NCBI GenBank assembly: GCA_013400155.1
Contig: VXBM01000129.1
Location: forward strand, 954,963-1,018,962
Length of the DNA stretch: 64,000 bases
Direction of reading: 5' to 3'
Source: Helopsaltes ochotensis
Lineage: Eukaryota; Chordata; Aves; Passeriformes; Locustellidae
The position numbers and the translations under genes were made by a program. Positions 12,951 to 25,833 of this stretch are shown piece by piece. How positions within the stretch are numbered: position 1 is the first letter of the stretch; each line of letters starts with the position of its first letter. The notes under the pieces are model-generated. The model had not been told where the DNA came from and searched no databases. It saw nothing but the letters and a program-made list of their open reading frames with translations.

Positions 12951-15900
12951 GTGCTATGCAAAAATTATCCAGCACAGACTATGCTTCACCCTATCAGCAG
13001 GTCAGATTTTGGGTTTGCTTGTTTTTGCACATAAGTCCTTGATAACATGACCAGAATATTTAAATAAAAGCACTAGAAGACCATCCACTACAGACAGGGA
13101 CTAACAGAGATTGACTTAAATTTGCTCCAACCAACCACCCCTGTTGATAAACCCATTGCAGAGGACAAACCCTGAACAACTTGGGCCATAGAGGAAGGAA
13201 CCCAAGAGACTACTTGAGTTCATCCTTGAATGGTGTCATATTAATAGGAACTTGCATGAGGGGAAAACATGCTTCAGCTGAAAAAATGAATGAAACTAAG
13301 ATTTAACTGTAACTTCTGCAGGGCACTGAACTCAGAGAGAAGACTGAAACATGGAGATGAAAGCCCAGTGAAAAACATTTCAAAATCTCCAAGCAATATT
13401 AAACTGGAAGAAATAAAACCAACTAATTTTAAGGCACGTATGTACAGAAGACGTCATCAATTTCTCAGAGTTGTAGAACAGTTAAAATGAAACCCAAAAA
13501 TCAGCTGATTAGCACAAAAGATACTTTCAGAATCATGTGATATGATAAAAACCCCAAATATCCTACTGTATCTATTTCTCATGTAATATGAGAAAATACA
13601 AGTTTAATTTATGTAGTGTGAAAGCTGACAATATGTTCTGCAGTTTTGTTTAAATAGCTAATGTTCTCACATTAGCTGTAAATGAATTTTGACACTAAAA
13701 ATAAATGTAATAAAAATAATGTGAAATCCAATAATTCAAGATGCTGCTGACCAAGACTCATTGCTGCCTTACTGTTCCAAGTGCAGCCATGAAAAATGAA
13801 CTTTTGGTAGAATTTTGGGGTTTAATTGAAGAATTTAGTTTAAAAACTATGTTTGAATTTGCACAGAAATGTATGGAGGTTTGATTATCATTAAAAGACA
13901 TTCCTTTTCTTTAAAAAGATCATGTTTCCACTCATCTTTAAAAATAAAACATGTATTTTTACAGTTTTGTAATTTGCCATGAATTTGAGCTTCAAAATGG
14001 AAACACAAAAGAATGTTTAGCTTGAATTTCTCTTTATTTTGAAGCAGAAAGCTGGGGTTTTGTCACTGCCTTCACGATAACCAGATATGGAAATTTACAC
14101 GATGTGCATTTCAAAACAAAAAGTGAAGCAAAATGTAATTTCAGAATGAAAGACATACACCTCATCTTCTCAGGAAGGTTGAAAGTTCAATTTTGATTTT
14201 AGTAAAATAAAAACTACAACCAAACGTAACATATTTCTAGGAAAAAAAAATTTGGTTTCCGTTAAAAGAACCTTGAAAACCCTTGGTGTGGATCTCTGAG
14301 TGAGTTCCCCAGGCTTGAGGCACTTGAAGAGTGCTCCAGAAGAAAAGCCCAGTTTGTGTGTCTGATCTGTAATTTAACTTCAGACGCTGCAGAGGCCTTA
14401 CAGTGAGATGTGTGAGGAAACCTGCCTGCAAAGCAGACCTGGGGCAGCTCCCGCAGCCCCAGCCCCCACCGATGCACCCAAAGCGCCGACCTTTACAGCG
14501 TCACCAAGGACACAGCTCTGCACGCTGAGGGTTCTGCAATGGTTTCTCACCCCTGCCACTGCAAAAATTGTCGCCCTGTGTGTTACAGCTTGGAGACCAA
14601 AGCTCCTGCCCCCAGCCCAACAGCTCAGTTTGGTGGCTGTCTGCCTCTACAGTGTTCTGCACCATTTGCAGCGTCAGGGAAAACATTATTTAAAAATACG
14701 GCGGTGTTGAAAGATCTGACTGCAATATAATGTGATGTAAGACAAGAAGTATATACAGCATGACCCTTGTTGGGCAATTTCTGGACACACCAGTAAACTC
14801 TGATCAGCAAAAAGAGGTGATTTGGGGGTGCACTCAACAGGCTGATGAGAAAATGTAAAGCCACCCAGGGGCAATCTTGAATGTAAGGAAATCATTGCAA
14901 TAACAGTAAAAAAACTAAAACGCAGTAACTCTGTGCTCATAGGAATGTTACAGCACAGACCAAAAAAGAGGAATCAAATGCCAGCTCATCTGAAGAGCCA
15001 AATATCTAAATATCTATTTTCAAACTTTAGCTCTGAAGTTGAAATATCATAGTTAGAGTAATCAGAAAGGTTAGAGAGATGAGAAGTAAAATAATCAGCA
15101 GGAAGCATAAGGCACACTTCCTTTTGGATCTTCATCTTTGTTACACTTTTCAAACCCTTCTTCCTTCTACAAACTAGGGATAACTTACTCTATCTGAGTC
15201 AGGAATTTTCCTGCTGACTCTGCCACAACCAAGCTTTTTCTTGGTGCCTTCTGCCCCCACTGCAGATTTTCACTTTCCACACTCTTGGGCCATGCATCTC
15301 CAGAGCCTCTGGCTCCCTGCATCCCTCCACCTCTCTGTCCCTGATCGAGGGTGCCCCTCCTGCTGCACTGTGCCTGGTAACTCTTGCCAGCTTTTGCATT
15401 AGATGTGCCACCCTTGTCAGTCATCACCAGCACTTAGTGCTTTGGCAGGCTCCAGAGGACACTGAAAGGTCTTCTTGTTGTCCAAGTTCAGTTAGCCCTG
15501 CTGTTTTGCTGAGTCAAAGTGTTTTCTTTTGCATTTAGCAAGGATCCTGTAAGATCTGCTGGCAAAGCATCTTGAGAAGTGAAACTGCAATGTATGTATT
15601 TGTAAATGATGCAGGGGAACCTGGGGGCTCAGGTTCAAATGTGCAGAGTCATTTCTACTGTGGATGCCAATGGTAAGCCAAAAAAAGAAAAATCAAATAC
15701 TCCATAATCTAAAATGCCTTAGAAGGGACATCCATTAAATTTCAAGACAATCCATATTCAAATGGATTTCTGACAACATCCACTCTTCTGAACGTCCTCC
15801 TGCTCCTGTCTGCAAAGCACCAGACCAGCACACGTGTACCTGCAGTCATGCTCCTCGCTCTGCCATGCTGCAGGAAATGCACCATTTCTTGACAAGAATG

Positions 15901-17383
15901 AGCAATGCCTGCTTAGCAAGTTTAAACTGTCAAAAGAGGTGATAACCAAGACTTTGACCCCAAACTTATTTTTAAAGGTGTGAAAAAGGCCAAGATGCTA
16001 TTCAGTTCACCTCTCCTAGCGTGCTGAATGGCACAGCTGATGTTCACTCAGCATCCTAACCACCAGAGGGAGTCCCTGGAAACCAGCACTGGAGCAAGCG
16101 GAATTAAAATTCATATTTTCTACAGAGATCTCCAGAATACTAATCACGACCAACAGTTAAAGCAATCCATGCAAATCTGATTGACGGTGATTGCTTGGCA
16201 GGGTTTGGCTTTTTTGTTGGTAGAGGTGGAGCAGAATTTCAAACACACCATCAGGACCTGAATCACGCTGTGTCCTCCTCAGCTGTGCAGCTGAGCACGT
16301 ACAAGGGCAAAGGCTGGATGCTTGCAGAACTAAAACGACCCTTTAGGAGAACACTTCCTTCCTGAACTGCAGTATGGCCCCACGCTGCTCCATTCCATCA
16401 CACAATTTTTGCTCCCTGCTGTGTGGCAGGGACCGTGTTGGGTCACCAGCCAGCAGCACAGGACTACAGCCACTCACCTCCAGGTGAGCCCTCCTCGCTC
16501 CGTGGAGAGGAAAGGAAAATGCACAGTTATTGAAAACTAGATGCCTAGCATTGAAATGGGTGAAATTCAGTTAAATGAATCCCATTTTCAGCTGTATTGC
16601 TTCATTAGAATTAACGAGAAATCACAAGTCATTGCCACAAGGGGCTGAGATTCTGCTTGCAGAAGGCAACACAGCCTAGAGCTTCCAAGTCACTGACTTG
16701 GTGAAAAATAAGATGCTGGATGACCACAGAGAGTCACCTAAGAAGGCCATTAATAGACTTTGTGTGAGCTCCCCGGGGATTACCAGCCAGCAGGAGAAGC
16801 TGCTCTACATGCCTTGCTGGCAGCAGCATATGGTGATTCACTCAGTGGCTGGAATTAGGCAGAATTTCCCCTCAGCTGAGCCTGCTGCTGGAGAGGGTTC
16901 CAGAGCTCTGCCCTACCTCCCCAGCTGCACCACTGGCTGTCCCTGCACAATCCCCTGGTCCTAAACACTGTGCTTTGAGCAGGAACACCTTTTTACTGAG
17001 TGCTGTTTGCACGCTGAACTATGCCACATAGTGACAGCATAGTTTAAAAAACAAAAATATTAAAAATTAAAAAATACTATCAATTTTATAGGTGAAAAAT
17101 CATCTTAGCCCAGCAACTTATTCCTGACTTCAATCTATATATGTGTAAATATCTTCCTAAATTCACTTCTGGTGTAAAATCAAAAAAATTGCATGCAAAA
17201 AGCCCATCTGTTTGCAGAGCTCAGGCAGTCAGGGAAGTAATAATCTGATGTGCAGTGCTCATGTGAACACATCTACAGACATGCACAACACACATGTATT
17301 CCTGGGAGTTGTCATTAACTGTCCCAGGAAATCCATGGAGCATCACTAAAAATACACCTTATACACATCCATTTCCATGTCCC

Positions 17384-17473
17384 TAATTTATTGTTGTTAA
17401 ACTAGAGTTCAATTATCATTGTAGTCACTAATTAATTACACCATAATCAGAAATCATTAACTCATTAATTAGA
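17384..17473. promoter_or_regulatory. cluster of TAAT/TAATTA motifs, candidate enhancer core
   Basis: Within 90 bases there are at least six ATTA/TAAT cores, including CTAATTAATTAC and CATTAATTAG, which are the usual core of homeodomain binding sites. It lies in EVL intron 3, away from recognisable repeats. AT-rich DNA yields such motifs by chance, so this is only a candidate. Confidence 0.3.
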
Positions 17474-17855
17474 AAGCCTGGAAGAGGATCATAGCAAAAC
17501 TGTCAGGGACCAAAGGAGGATTCTTAGCATCAATCCTTTACAGTCAGTGATGAAAAAGGGAGGGAAAATGGGATGAATTTTTCCTTTAGGGACACCTAAT
17601 ACATAAGTGACTGTACCAAGAGCATCTGTTACTGTTTCTTGACCACACAGACATCCCAGCTCAGGTAGGAAACCCAGTGCTACAGATGCTTATAGTTCTG
17701 CTCCCATCAACAGGAGGATCATGGTCACACAATTGCTAATTGCTAGGAGTGGGATCACAGCTAGGAAGTAGATGAGTTACTGTGCAGAGACGAACTGTTA
17801 TAGAGTCTGGCTCTTAGCTGAGAACACAGAAAGTCTGCTAAATAAAAAGAAGCAA

Positions 17856-17975
17856 CCAAGGCCAGGCTGGAGGGGCTTTGAGCAACTTGTTCTAGTGGAA
17901 ATTGTCCCTGCCTATGGCAAGGGATTGGAACTACATGATCTTTAAAGCCCCTTCCAACCCCAACCATTCTGTAAA
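17856..17975 (+). repeat. CR1 3'-UTR fragment
   Basis: AGGCCAGGCTGGAGGGGCTT, GAGCAACTTGTTCTAGTGGA, a CCTGCCTATGGCAAGG segment and GATCTTTAAAGCCCCTTCC match the last ~110 bases of CR1. The terminal octamers are largely lost (CCATTCTGTAAATGG). Confidence 0.88.
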
Positions 17976-18813
17976 TGGTCTCCAAATGAACACTGGCCAA
18001 AATCTGGCCTATATTGTTTGTGCATAAATTACTGGACTTGTTAAATTTTGATAATTTTTTTCCTAAGCTAATATATTCTTCTGCCTCTGACTACACTCTA
18101 GTGAAAAAGCCACAGTGAACCTTCTATCACTGAGCTCTGGAAACTTCTCCAGTTTGCACCACACTCAGAAAAACAGGGGTTTGAAGGCTATGGTGCAAGG
18201 GAATCGTGCTAGCACAAATCAAAGTGTGCAAATCTCTCTTAAATCTCTCAACAATCTTTTTCCCATGCATAGTTTCCTTCCTGAAGTGGTTTTGACTTAG
18301 AGCAGAAGAGCTCTGCACAGCAAAAAACACCAGCAAGAGACTCAAGAGCCTTTAGGTGTATAATGCTCTTCAAAGAACAGAGGCACTTTTTGTTGTTCCA
18401 GACATGGGACAGCAGCTCTGAGCGGGGATTCAACAGAGTCCTGCAGGAAAGTGGCTGAGATGCTCACAAACAACATGTCATGGGGTTTTACTTGCATAAC
18501 ACTGAGAGAGAACTTCAGTGCCCTGGAAAACTGAATTGAAAAAATGCCTACCTCTATAGAGCAGAATAATTAAATAATGGTTTGATACTTCCTGACAGAT
18601 GAATAATAGCAATGATATTTACAGTTCTAGCACTGAAAGGAGTCTGTAATCCCAGTTTATCTATTCACAAATGAATCAATTCACCTCCTGTGCTCCAGTC
18701 AACTGGAGCCAAGCTAATACAGAAGATTAACCAGTTTTACTCACTGCTTCTCCTGTCTGGGCCAACTTCTTCCAGTTCTAGTTTTTAACATTTTTCTCTT
18801 AATGTGAAGTGTA

Positions 18814-18957
18814 CCCTGGTTCCGAGAAGTTGGTTAGAGCTTAATGCTAATAACACAAGAGTTATGGGTTGGATCCCTGTATGGGCCATTCACTTCAGGG
18901 TGGGACTCAATGATCCTCGTGAGTCCTTTCCAACTCAAAATATTCCTTGGTTCTGTG
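18814..18957 (+). mobile_element. TguSINE1-like SINE (tRNA-Ile head, CR1-like tail)
   Basis: The head aligns with tRNA-Ile: GTTGGTTAGAGCTTAATGCT-AATAAC, then the B-box region GGGTTGGATCCC (18866-18877; one substitution from GGTTCGATCCC) and TGTATGGGCCA as the acceptor end. It is followed directly by a CR1-type tail: GGACTCAATGATCCTCGTGA, CCTTTCCAACTCAAAATATT, ending in degenerate TTCTGTGA. A tRNA-Ile head joined to a CR1 3' end is the structure of the zebra finch SINE TguSINE1, which is mobilised by CR1. It is a mutated, presumably inactive copy. A functional tRNA gene is ruled out by the altered B box and damaged stems. Confidence 0.88.
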
Positions 18958-21900
18958 AAATGTCATATATCCAGTTGGGTTGTGCTAACCTGAGAAGAGA
19001 GCACCTGTGCAGTTTGGCAGGCAGGGGAAGCCTGCAATCAAGTGCCTATTACTCCAGGAGAAGTTTGGTTATTTCAGAAAGACAGGCAGAGGGCTAGCAC
19101 AAGGACTGTCATCCCCCTCAGCACAGGAAGAAGTTTTGGGAATTATTGGTCCTGTGGCTGAGCTGATGTTTTACAGCTGGGGTCACAGGGCAGGGCAGGG
19201 ACCTGTTGAATACGCAGTGAGGCACTGCCTGGGGGTGTGCCTTTCACTGGCTGCTTTGGGAAAATAAATTCTCACCTCGTTTGCTGGTAACAGCTCATCC
19301 CTGTCTAACTGGCAAAGGAAGAAATTTATTTCTATAGTAAGCAATATGCTAAAAGATTCTGTACGTCACGTGGACTTTTCTGGAACAGTTTCAGTGATAA
19401 AGCAATGCAGCAGATGAAAGGAAAAAGCACATCATCTTATTTGAATTTTCCCTCCCTCTTCATTGACTTACAAAGCACAGCAATTTAGATCAGAAACCCC
19501 CCTATCTGCAGAACATTTCTGAGTGACTGAAGTTGATACTGAAACTGGTGTAGGCATGAGTCTGGAAACATTGTGAAATTGATTTCTCTAAACCTTTCTC
19601 TGGTGTTTTTGAAAGATGTCGGTCAAAAATGTTTATTCCCCTGGGAAAACTTTTGGGTTTTAAAGAAGCAGATTTTTTTTTTGTATTTTTCACATGCACC
19701 CGATTAACCATTGCCTGCAGGCTGCTATTTTGCCTAGCCCGAGGTGTCTGATCACATGGATCATATTTACACCAGTGAGTCCAAAAGTTTGTTGTTTACA
19801 AGTTCTCCATGCCTGGATTATAAATAGGAACAATGTCTGGAATGACCTGGTTCAAAGACCTGCAGCAGAATGCACACTTATGGTTCTGCAGTGCCTATGC
19901 TATCTGAAGTTACACACGTCTTTAGATGTTATTGGCTCACTGAGAAGTAAAATGTGTACAGAATATACCTGCTTGGGGCTTTATAATCTTCACCAACACT
20001 CCTGATAGTGTGAGAAACGAGTCCACAGCGCAGCATGTGAAGCACCTTGCATGCAGCATGGATCTCTTTACCTTAGCAGAGTTTTGGAACCAGCTGGCTG
20101 CAAGTGGGCATTGTGTTCTGTGGTGGGTCCCTTCCATTATTGATGAGCTATTTTATGTATTATGCAGTGCTGTAAGGAAGATGAAGTCTTTTGTCTTCCC
20201 ACACTGTGTCCTCTGTGGTGCTGGGAAGTCTTGAGGCAATATTATCAAATAAAACAGGCATTGCTTTGTAGAAGATGAATTCAGATGACTGAATCTCCCA
20301 GAAGTTACACTTTACTGCCACTGAAAAACTGAGGGACGCAGGACTAGTTGGCAAAATGTTAATGAAAAAATGAACATTAGAAATGTATAACATTAGAAAT
20401 GAATATAAAAACCCCTGTGTACACTTTTGTCTGAAATCCAGTGCACCATAATCTTCACACGCATCCTTCACTGACAGAAACCTCGCAAATACTTAGGGCA
20501 TATAACTAGGAAAGAGAATGTGTGGTACATTCTGCCAGTTTGTCTGCTATTTGATGAATCAAAGTTTTATTCTTTTATATCTCCAAAGTGGTTTTTAAGG
20601 AACTTCCTCCCAGAAATGTAGACATGTCATCACTTCTGAAAAAGGATAAGAGCAGAATGACCGAAGGAAAGGAAAAAGATCTCAAACTCCCAAGAACTTA
20701 ATAAAATCCAGCTTATGGGAAAGGAGAAATACATGGCAAATAATCCACAGTGGTGGAAAAGGCAGCAGATCTTCTAACCAGAGGAAGAGGAGTGAGGAGC
20801 AATCCTTGTGACTATCAAAACGTCCTCCCTGCAGAGGTAAGGCTAGGTCTGTGAAGCTGAAGGCACAGGGCTGAACTCTACACCCTCCATGACCTATGTC
20901 CGTATCGTGTGGTCTGTAAGACACTTTGAACGAGAAAATGGCTTTCTTACAAGGAATAAATAAAGAAATAAATCACTATTAATTTTCTTCAAACCTCTCT
21001 CCTCTTTCAAGCTTTCCTCCAACTTCTCCCTTCTTAGTCAGATAAGGCAGCTGACCTCTAACTGTGATTAACTCTGAAATGAGCCCTCTGCATAAGGCTT
21101 TTCAGCATGTGGTGTTTACATTTAGAAATGGAATTTTCATACATTGTAAGTCAACAATAACCATCGAAGTCCCCAGGGCACAGACATCAAAAGAAAAGCA
21201 AAAGTTCACAATACATTATACTCACTGTGTCACAGGCAGCATTTACCAGCAGCACAGATTGGAGTCTTAATTCTCCTCCAAGAGGCACCAAGACTTTAAG
21301 CCATGGAAGCCCAAGGTGCCCTCAGAGCTGGTCACGCCAAGCCACAGAGCTGAACCACTGCCCCTTATGCAACATGGGGACATGCAGGTGCTGCCAGCAA
21401 CCGGCCAGGACTCAATGTCTGAGGCGAGCAAATAAGGAAAGAAAAAGATGAAGAATTCCTTTGCCCGTCCCCAGAAAATTGGGGAACAAGAAAGGAGAGA
21501 AAATGGCCTCATTCCCTCTCTGCCTGAAGTGTAAGCACTCACGGGGAGAAGCACTGAGTATACAGGCTCCGTTAAGCCCTGCAGAAAGTTACCTTCATTA
21601 CAAGCACCACTGGCTTTCCTACAAAATTATGGCAGGCAAGAACTTGCCCATTTTAGCTTACTAATGTTCTCACATTATGTCCTGCTCCAATAACCATGCT
21701 GCCCTGCCACCAGTCATTGGATTTGGTAAATCCAAGAGGATGTAAGCCCCGAAAAGCATGAAACATCAAACAGCCTGTGGCCAGGATCCGTGCAAAGTTC
21801 TTCCACAGTCTCCTGGGGCAGGAAGGGATGAAGCTCTGCCCCAGTGAAACCTGGCTGCAGATGCCAAAGGAAGCTGGTGACACCCTACCTTGTACCAGGT

Positions 21901-23772
21901 AACTTATGCCAGTGGAAGGTCTGACTTCTTTAAGTGGACACCCATGAAAGAAAAACAATTAAATGGGAAGTTGTTTGTCATACTAATGGTCTTACTAAAT
22001 GACACCATTAAAGCACTGTAAGCAAGAGATTGGTAATGAGCAAGTCAGTGTTATCATTTTGCAGGCTGGCTCAGGACCAACATTTCTCCTTTTGTTTGTA
22101 AGGGAGAACAGATTAAAGAGATGTATAAGGAAATCAAAGTAATTAGGCACGTAAACAAGCTGCCAGGTAAACAATTGTGATTCAGCGAGGCCAACTGTCA
22201 ACCTCTAAAGGAAGGATGGTACATATTTGTAATATTATTTTGGGTTTAGTCCCATTTTATCTGATTTTGGATTACTCCAGACCTAACCTTGAGCATCCTT
22301 ACAAAGCAGAAGAATGAGGCAAGTCTGTGTTCACCTCTTTCAAGGCTTGCTTTAGCCCACCCTGGGGACATGCACTGGGAGAGGCTCCCACCACAGCACC
22401 GAGAACATGGACACCTGTAAGGTGTCCCCATGGGTAAGAGTATGAGTACATCCCCTGCAGAAACACTACCAGCCAGAGAGTTTAGGCTATGACTTTTCTC
22501 CCAAGTTTTGCAAACTCTGGGATCTCACTCTCCTGGGAAGACACCTGCCCCAGCACTGATCTAGACATGTAACCTGGGTAAACACAGTCTGGTTGTAGGA
22601 TCTGATTCAGCCCATTTAACCTTTGGCATTTAACAAAGCACTTGGTTTAGTTTTCACTCATGCCCCACGCAGTCAGAACAGAGAGACAAGTGCTTGTGGT
22701 TGTTCCTGGGCATTGTAGTTTCTCCTGTGAAGAAGAGGGACAGTACAGTAATTCTCATGCCTACCTCACAACTATGTGTTCATTTGAAGTGACCCAGTCA
22801 TTTGAAAGTCAGCAATACCTAAAAATTATTTCCAACTCCCCAAAACATAGACTGCTCCATTTTTTCGAACTAATTCAGCTTAATGCACCGTTCAAAACCC
22901 CACACCATTCCTTTGTGCCAAGCCTAGTTATTTTCCCAAATGTAACAGAACTCTGACTCCACGTCTGCTGAAGATATGATGCAGTCTCACATCTTCTGCT
23001 GTAGTCTACCATGATTAATTTTAGTTTATGGAAGTGGGTGGTAGAATGAAGGGAGAAGCAGCCATGGAAGCCAGAATCTATTCAACTATGGGAGGATCAG
23101 CAGTACTCAAATGTAATAATGTCTCAGTGGGGAATATAGGAAAAAACTAAACATTAGAAACAGCATGTGCCAAGTGGTGCACGCAGCATATTCTACAGAA
23201 CAGCAGACAGGGTTTGCTGCCCTGTGAATGTGACAGAGGAAGCCTCTGTTTCACCCTGTGGTTTTGGTTGAGCTTTTTATGAGTTGTATGAGCAGTTCTG
23301 GGTATACAAGTGCACCCCTTAAAGCTCCCATCCATCTGCATAAGCACACGGGCAACTTTAATACATGGATGCATAGATATAACAAATATGTTTTTTTCTA
23401 ATGATTTTTCCATATGAAAAAAGCAGACCCTAATGCAGCATGCAGGCAGAATGGATGGGGTATGCAGGCAGTGGCAGATATATGGATATGTGCGTTTGTA
23501 TGAATTCCTACTCACATGCCCACAAAAGCTTAAGGGCTACAAAAGCCTGGAAGAGCAGATATGAAAAATCATTTTAGAACTTATATCCATAATGTACTTT
23601 TGCTGTCAATCTGCATGCTGAGATCACTGCAGTAATGGGAAAACTTACAATGATATAAAAAGCTTCATTCTAATCCATTATCAATATGTAGCTAATATTA
23701 AAGAGAAATATCTCTGCAAATAAATTTCATAATTAAAAAAAGAAAATAAAAATGAGTATTTTTGGAATTTGT

Positions 23773-23792
23773 TTCATAGAATCAGAGGGTCC
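23773..23792 (-). repeat. possible minimal CR1 tail
   Basis: TTTCATAGAATCAGAGGGTC followed by an A-run resembles the reverse complement of a CR1 terminal repeat. It is only about 20 bases, so chance is possible. Confidence 0.35.
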
Positions 23793-25551
23793 AAAAAAAA
23801 AAAAAAAGCTGAAATTCTCTTTAATCAACATTTCAGTTTTTGACAAGTTCAGCTGTAAAGAATGGGACAACTGGCAATCTTTGAAACTTATAACACTTCA
23901 TGTATGGGACAAAAAGGGTTGCTGAAGACTGAATGTTTATCAGACCATTCTTTTTTGTCCAGAAAAGAAAGTTTTTTATCTGTGATCCAGTTCATGTCTT
24001 TGAATGTGACATCTTCAAACTCTAAATACAAGCTCTTCAGCATGGACTGAATTTTAAACCTGTAAAGCATCTAAAGCACACTTTTGGTGTACTAAGGAAA
24101 TTAATTAAAAAAATAAACCCAAAAGAGGCAAAATGCAAATTATTGCTGGCTGTATATGCATAAACTTCTTAGGAATTTAATAGGCTTTTTAAGTGCTCAA
24201 AAACACTTTCTTAAAAATACCTGTTGTCCAGTGCAAGGTGTAGCTAACATAATTTAAGGCAGTTTCTTGTATTTTAGCCTATGAGCAATAAGTTCTTATC
24301 CTGATACTTGTGTTTCCACAAGGCACCTCCCTGAAGCAAACTCAAATTCCTGCAAAAACCTCACTCCTGTTGACGGGAAGAGACAGATGGGAAAAAAACC
24401 CAACCCAAATTTAAGGGCTTTTGGAAGAAAGACAGACTCATCACAGACACTAAACCAATCACTACCCCCAGACCATAGTCAAAGTATCCAAATTTGGAGT
24501 CTAAAAGGGCTGGGCACATCTGAGCAGACAAAGAGCTCTGTACTCTTCAGACTCATGCGTTTAGGACTGGTGAATCTTGGCCAGATTTCCTCATGAAGTC
24601 TCCTGCTGTGGCACAACTACAGCTGAAAATGTTCAAGATGAAGAAAGCAGAATTAAGTCCTCAGCACTTCTAAATATAGGTAAGAATTTGAAACACGTCT
24701 TGATTTTTGATGCATTTTGCATTTGCCAGCTTAAAGAACAGAAATAGCAAAATAAAAAATCTGAACTCTTATACTACAAGTACACATTTTAGTAAGACAT
24801 ATTTGTGTATTGAAGGTTGTCAGGAGACAATCTCTCTCCGAAGAGCTGCTGTCCATCGCCAGTGAACACTGCAGAGAAACCTGGATGGCAGCAAGTGATG
24901 CAAACTTTGACTCACCATGTTTGCAAAAGGAAAATAGGGCCGTGGTGTGTGTTTTTGCAGGGAAAAAAAAAAAAACAAAAGACACCACACAAGGACTGCT
25001 CTGTTCCCAGCCCAGGAGCTGCAGGGAGGTCATAAGCATGTAACCGAGGGCAGTGCTTCATCCCGATACCACAAACCAGAAACTGGCTTCCACTGAGAAA
25101 CCAGGACTTTATTTTGGGCCCAGTTCAAGCTAATGCAATGACTAATTCACAGAGCAGCAAAATTCACCACCAACTTCTACAGTCAATAAATTATTCAATA
25201 ACCAGGGTGCCACACACTCCTCTTTTGGAAAGCTGACCCACAAGAGCCAACGGCTGAAGCTGGCCCAACACACTGCAAATACCAGCTCCGAGCCCTATCC
25301 TGGAAGATTTTGCTAATTTTACTCTAGCTTCTGTTTACTGAAAGTTTTATTCTGCCATCTCCTATGTAAAACAACACATATACAGATCCACATAAATCAG
25401 TGGGGCTACCTGTCTGCTGAGGCATTCCCAAATAACTACTGATTTCCTATGGTGAGTTAAGGCTCCATGAAAAATGAGCAGAAAGGGAAATAAAATCTGA
25501 AAACATGTGCAATTCATAGCACAGCAAACGCTGATCCAAAGGCTATGGTTT

Positions 25552-25557
25552 TTTATT
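25552..25557 (-). terminator. candidate intronic polyadenylation signal (AATAAA) after EVL exon 3
   Basis: A canonical AATAAA on the EVL-sense strand lies about 100 bases downstream of the exon 3 donor, followed within roughly 30-60 bases by moderately GU-rich sequence. Such hexamers occur by chance in AT-rich introns, so use is uncertain. Confidence 0.3.
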
Positions 25558-25655
25558 ATAATGTGTTTTATAATGGCATAATATCCAATACAACTGCACT
25601 AGGTGATTGGTAACAAGCATTTTAAAATGTCACAGATCAACAGAGAATTATTTAC

Positions 25656-25833
25656 CTCCATCTTGTGAGTTCATGATATTCAGAGCAAACAGCATTGCAT
25701 TGGAGAACGTAGTAGCCTCTTCTTTGCTTGCAAAATTCAAGCCATAGACCTGCCGTGCGTCGCGCCATTGATGAAAGGTGGGTGTTGCTTGATTGTACTT
25801 CAGTCCTTTCACAATTGAGTAATTAATCACTAC
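25656..25833 (-). CDS. EVL: EVL coding exon 3 (C-terminal half of EVH1 domain)
   Basis: This exon is 178 nt: 59 codons plus one base, covering residues 59 to about 117. It starts VVINYSIVKGLKYNQ and ends ALNIMNSQDG. The acceptor is ATCACAG just before GTA-GTG-ATT, so it joins exon 2 in phase 0. The donor GTAAAT follows a single G of the next glycine codon (phase 1). The strings TFHQWRDARQVYGLNF and SKEEATTFSNAM are characteristic of Ena/VASP EVH1 domains, and NYSIVKG plus ATPTFHQW match EVL rather than ENAH or VASP. Phe78, the third member of the ligand-binding aromatic triad, lies in TFHQW. Read-through of the donor gives Gly-Lys and then a stop, so splicing is needed for the full protein. 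The only clear difference I recall from human is Asp for Glu in NSQDG. Confidence 0.97.

Larger units (their letters stand above)
12007..17855. other. non-coding intron sequence, no gene seen
   Basis: Unique AT-rich sequence with the T/G-rich tract at 12.9 kb and the TAAT cluster at 17.4 kb. A 66-codon basic frame at 13290-13490 has no recognisable domain and no splice context. Confidence 0.78.
1..25655 (-). other. EVL: EVL intron 3 (partial; downstream end outside window)
   Basis: This is the sequence downstream of the exon 3 donor. The next EVL exon should encode a segment near QVQNGPSPDEMDIQRRQ. I found no minus-strand frame resembling it, so the intron appears to run past position 1. It contains most of the CR1, SINE and LTR fragments of the window. 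In mammals this intron hosts MIR342. I found no match to the miR-342-3p core on either strand by eye. Confidence 0.78.
18960..25655. other. non-coding intron sequence, no gene seen
   Basis: Unique sequence with A-runs (23792-23806, 24961-24974). The stretch at 19.13-19.32 kb has an AATAAA and a vaguely LTR-like 3' end, but I could not assign it to a family. Confidence 0.75.

Noticed and set aside
16190..16260. Resemblance to another bird ERV LTR start
   Set aside because: Only a few short words match; no extended similarity.
18814..18890. A real tRNA-Ile gene
   Set aside because: The B box is altered, stems are damaged and a CR1-type tail follows directly, so it is a SINE copy.
19130..19320. 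Possible LTR 3' end with AATAAA
   Set aside because: I could not match it to any family or find a second boundary.
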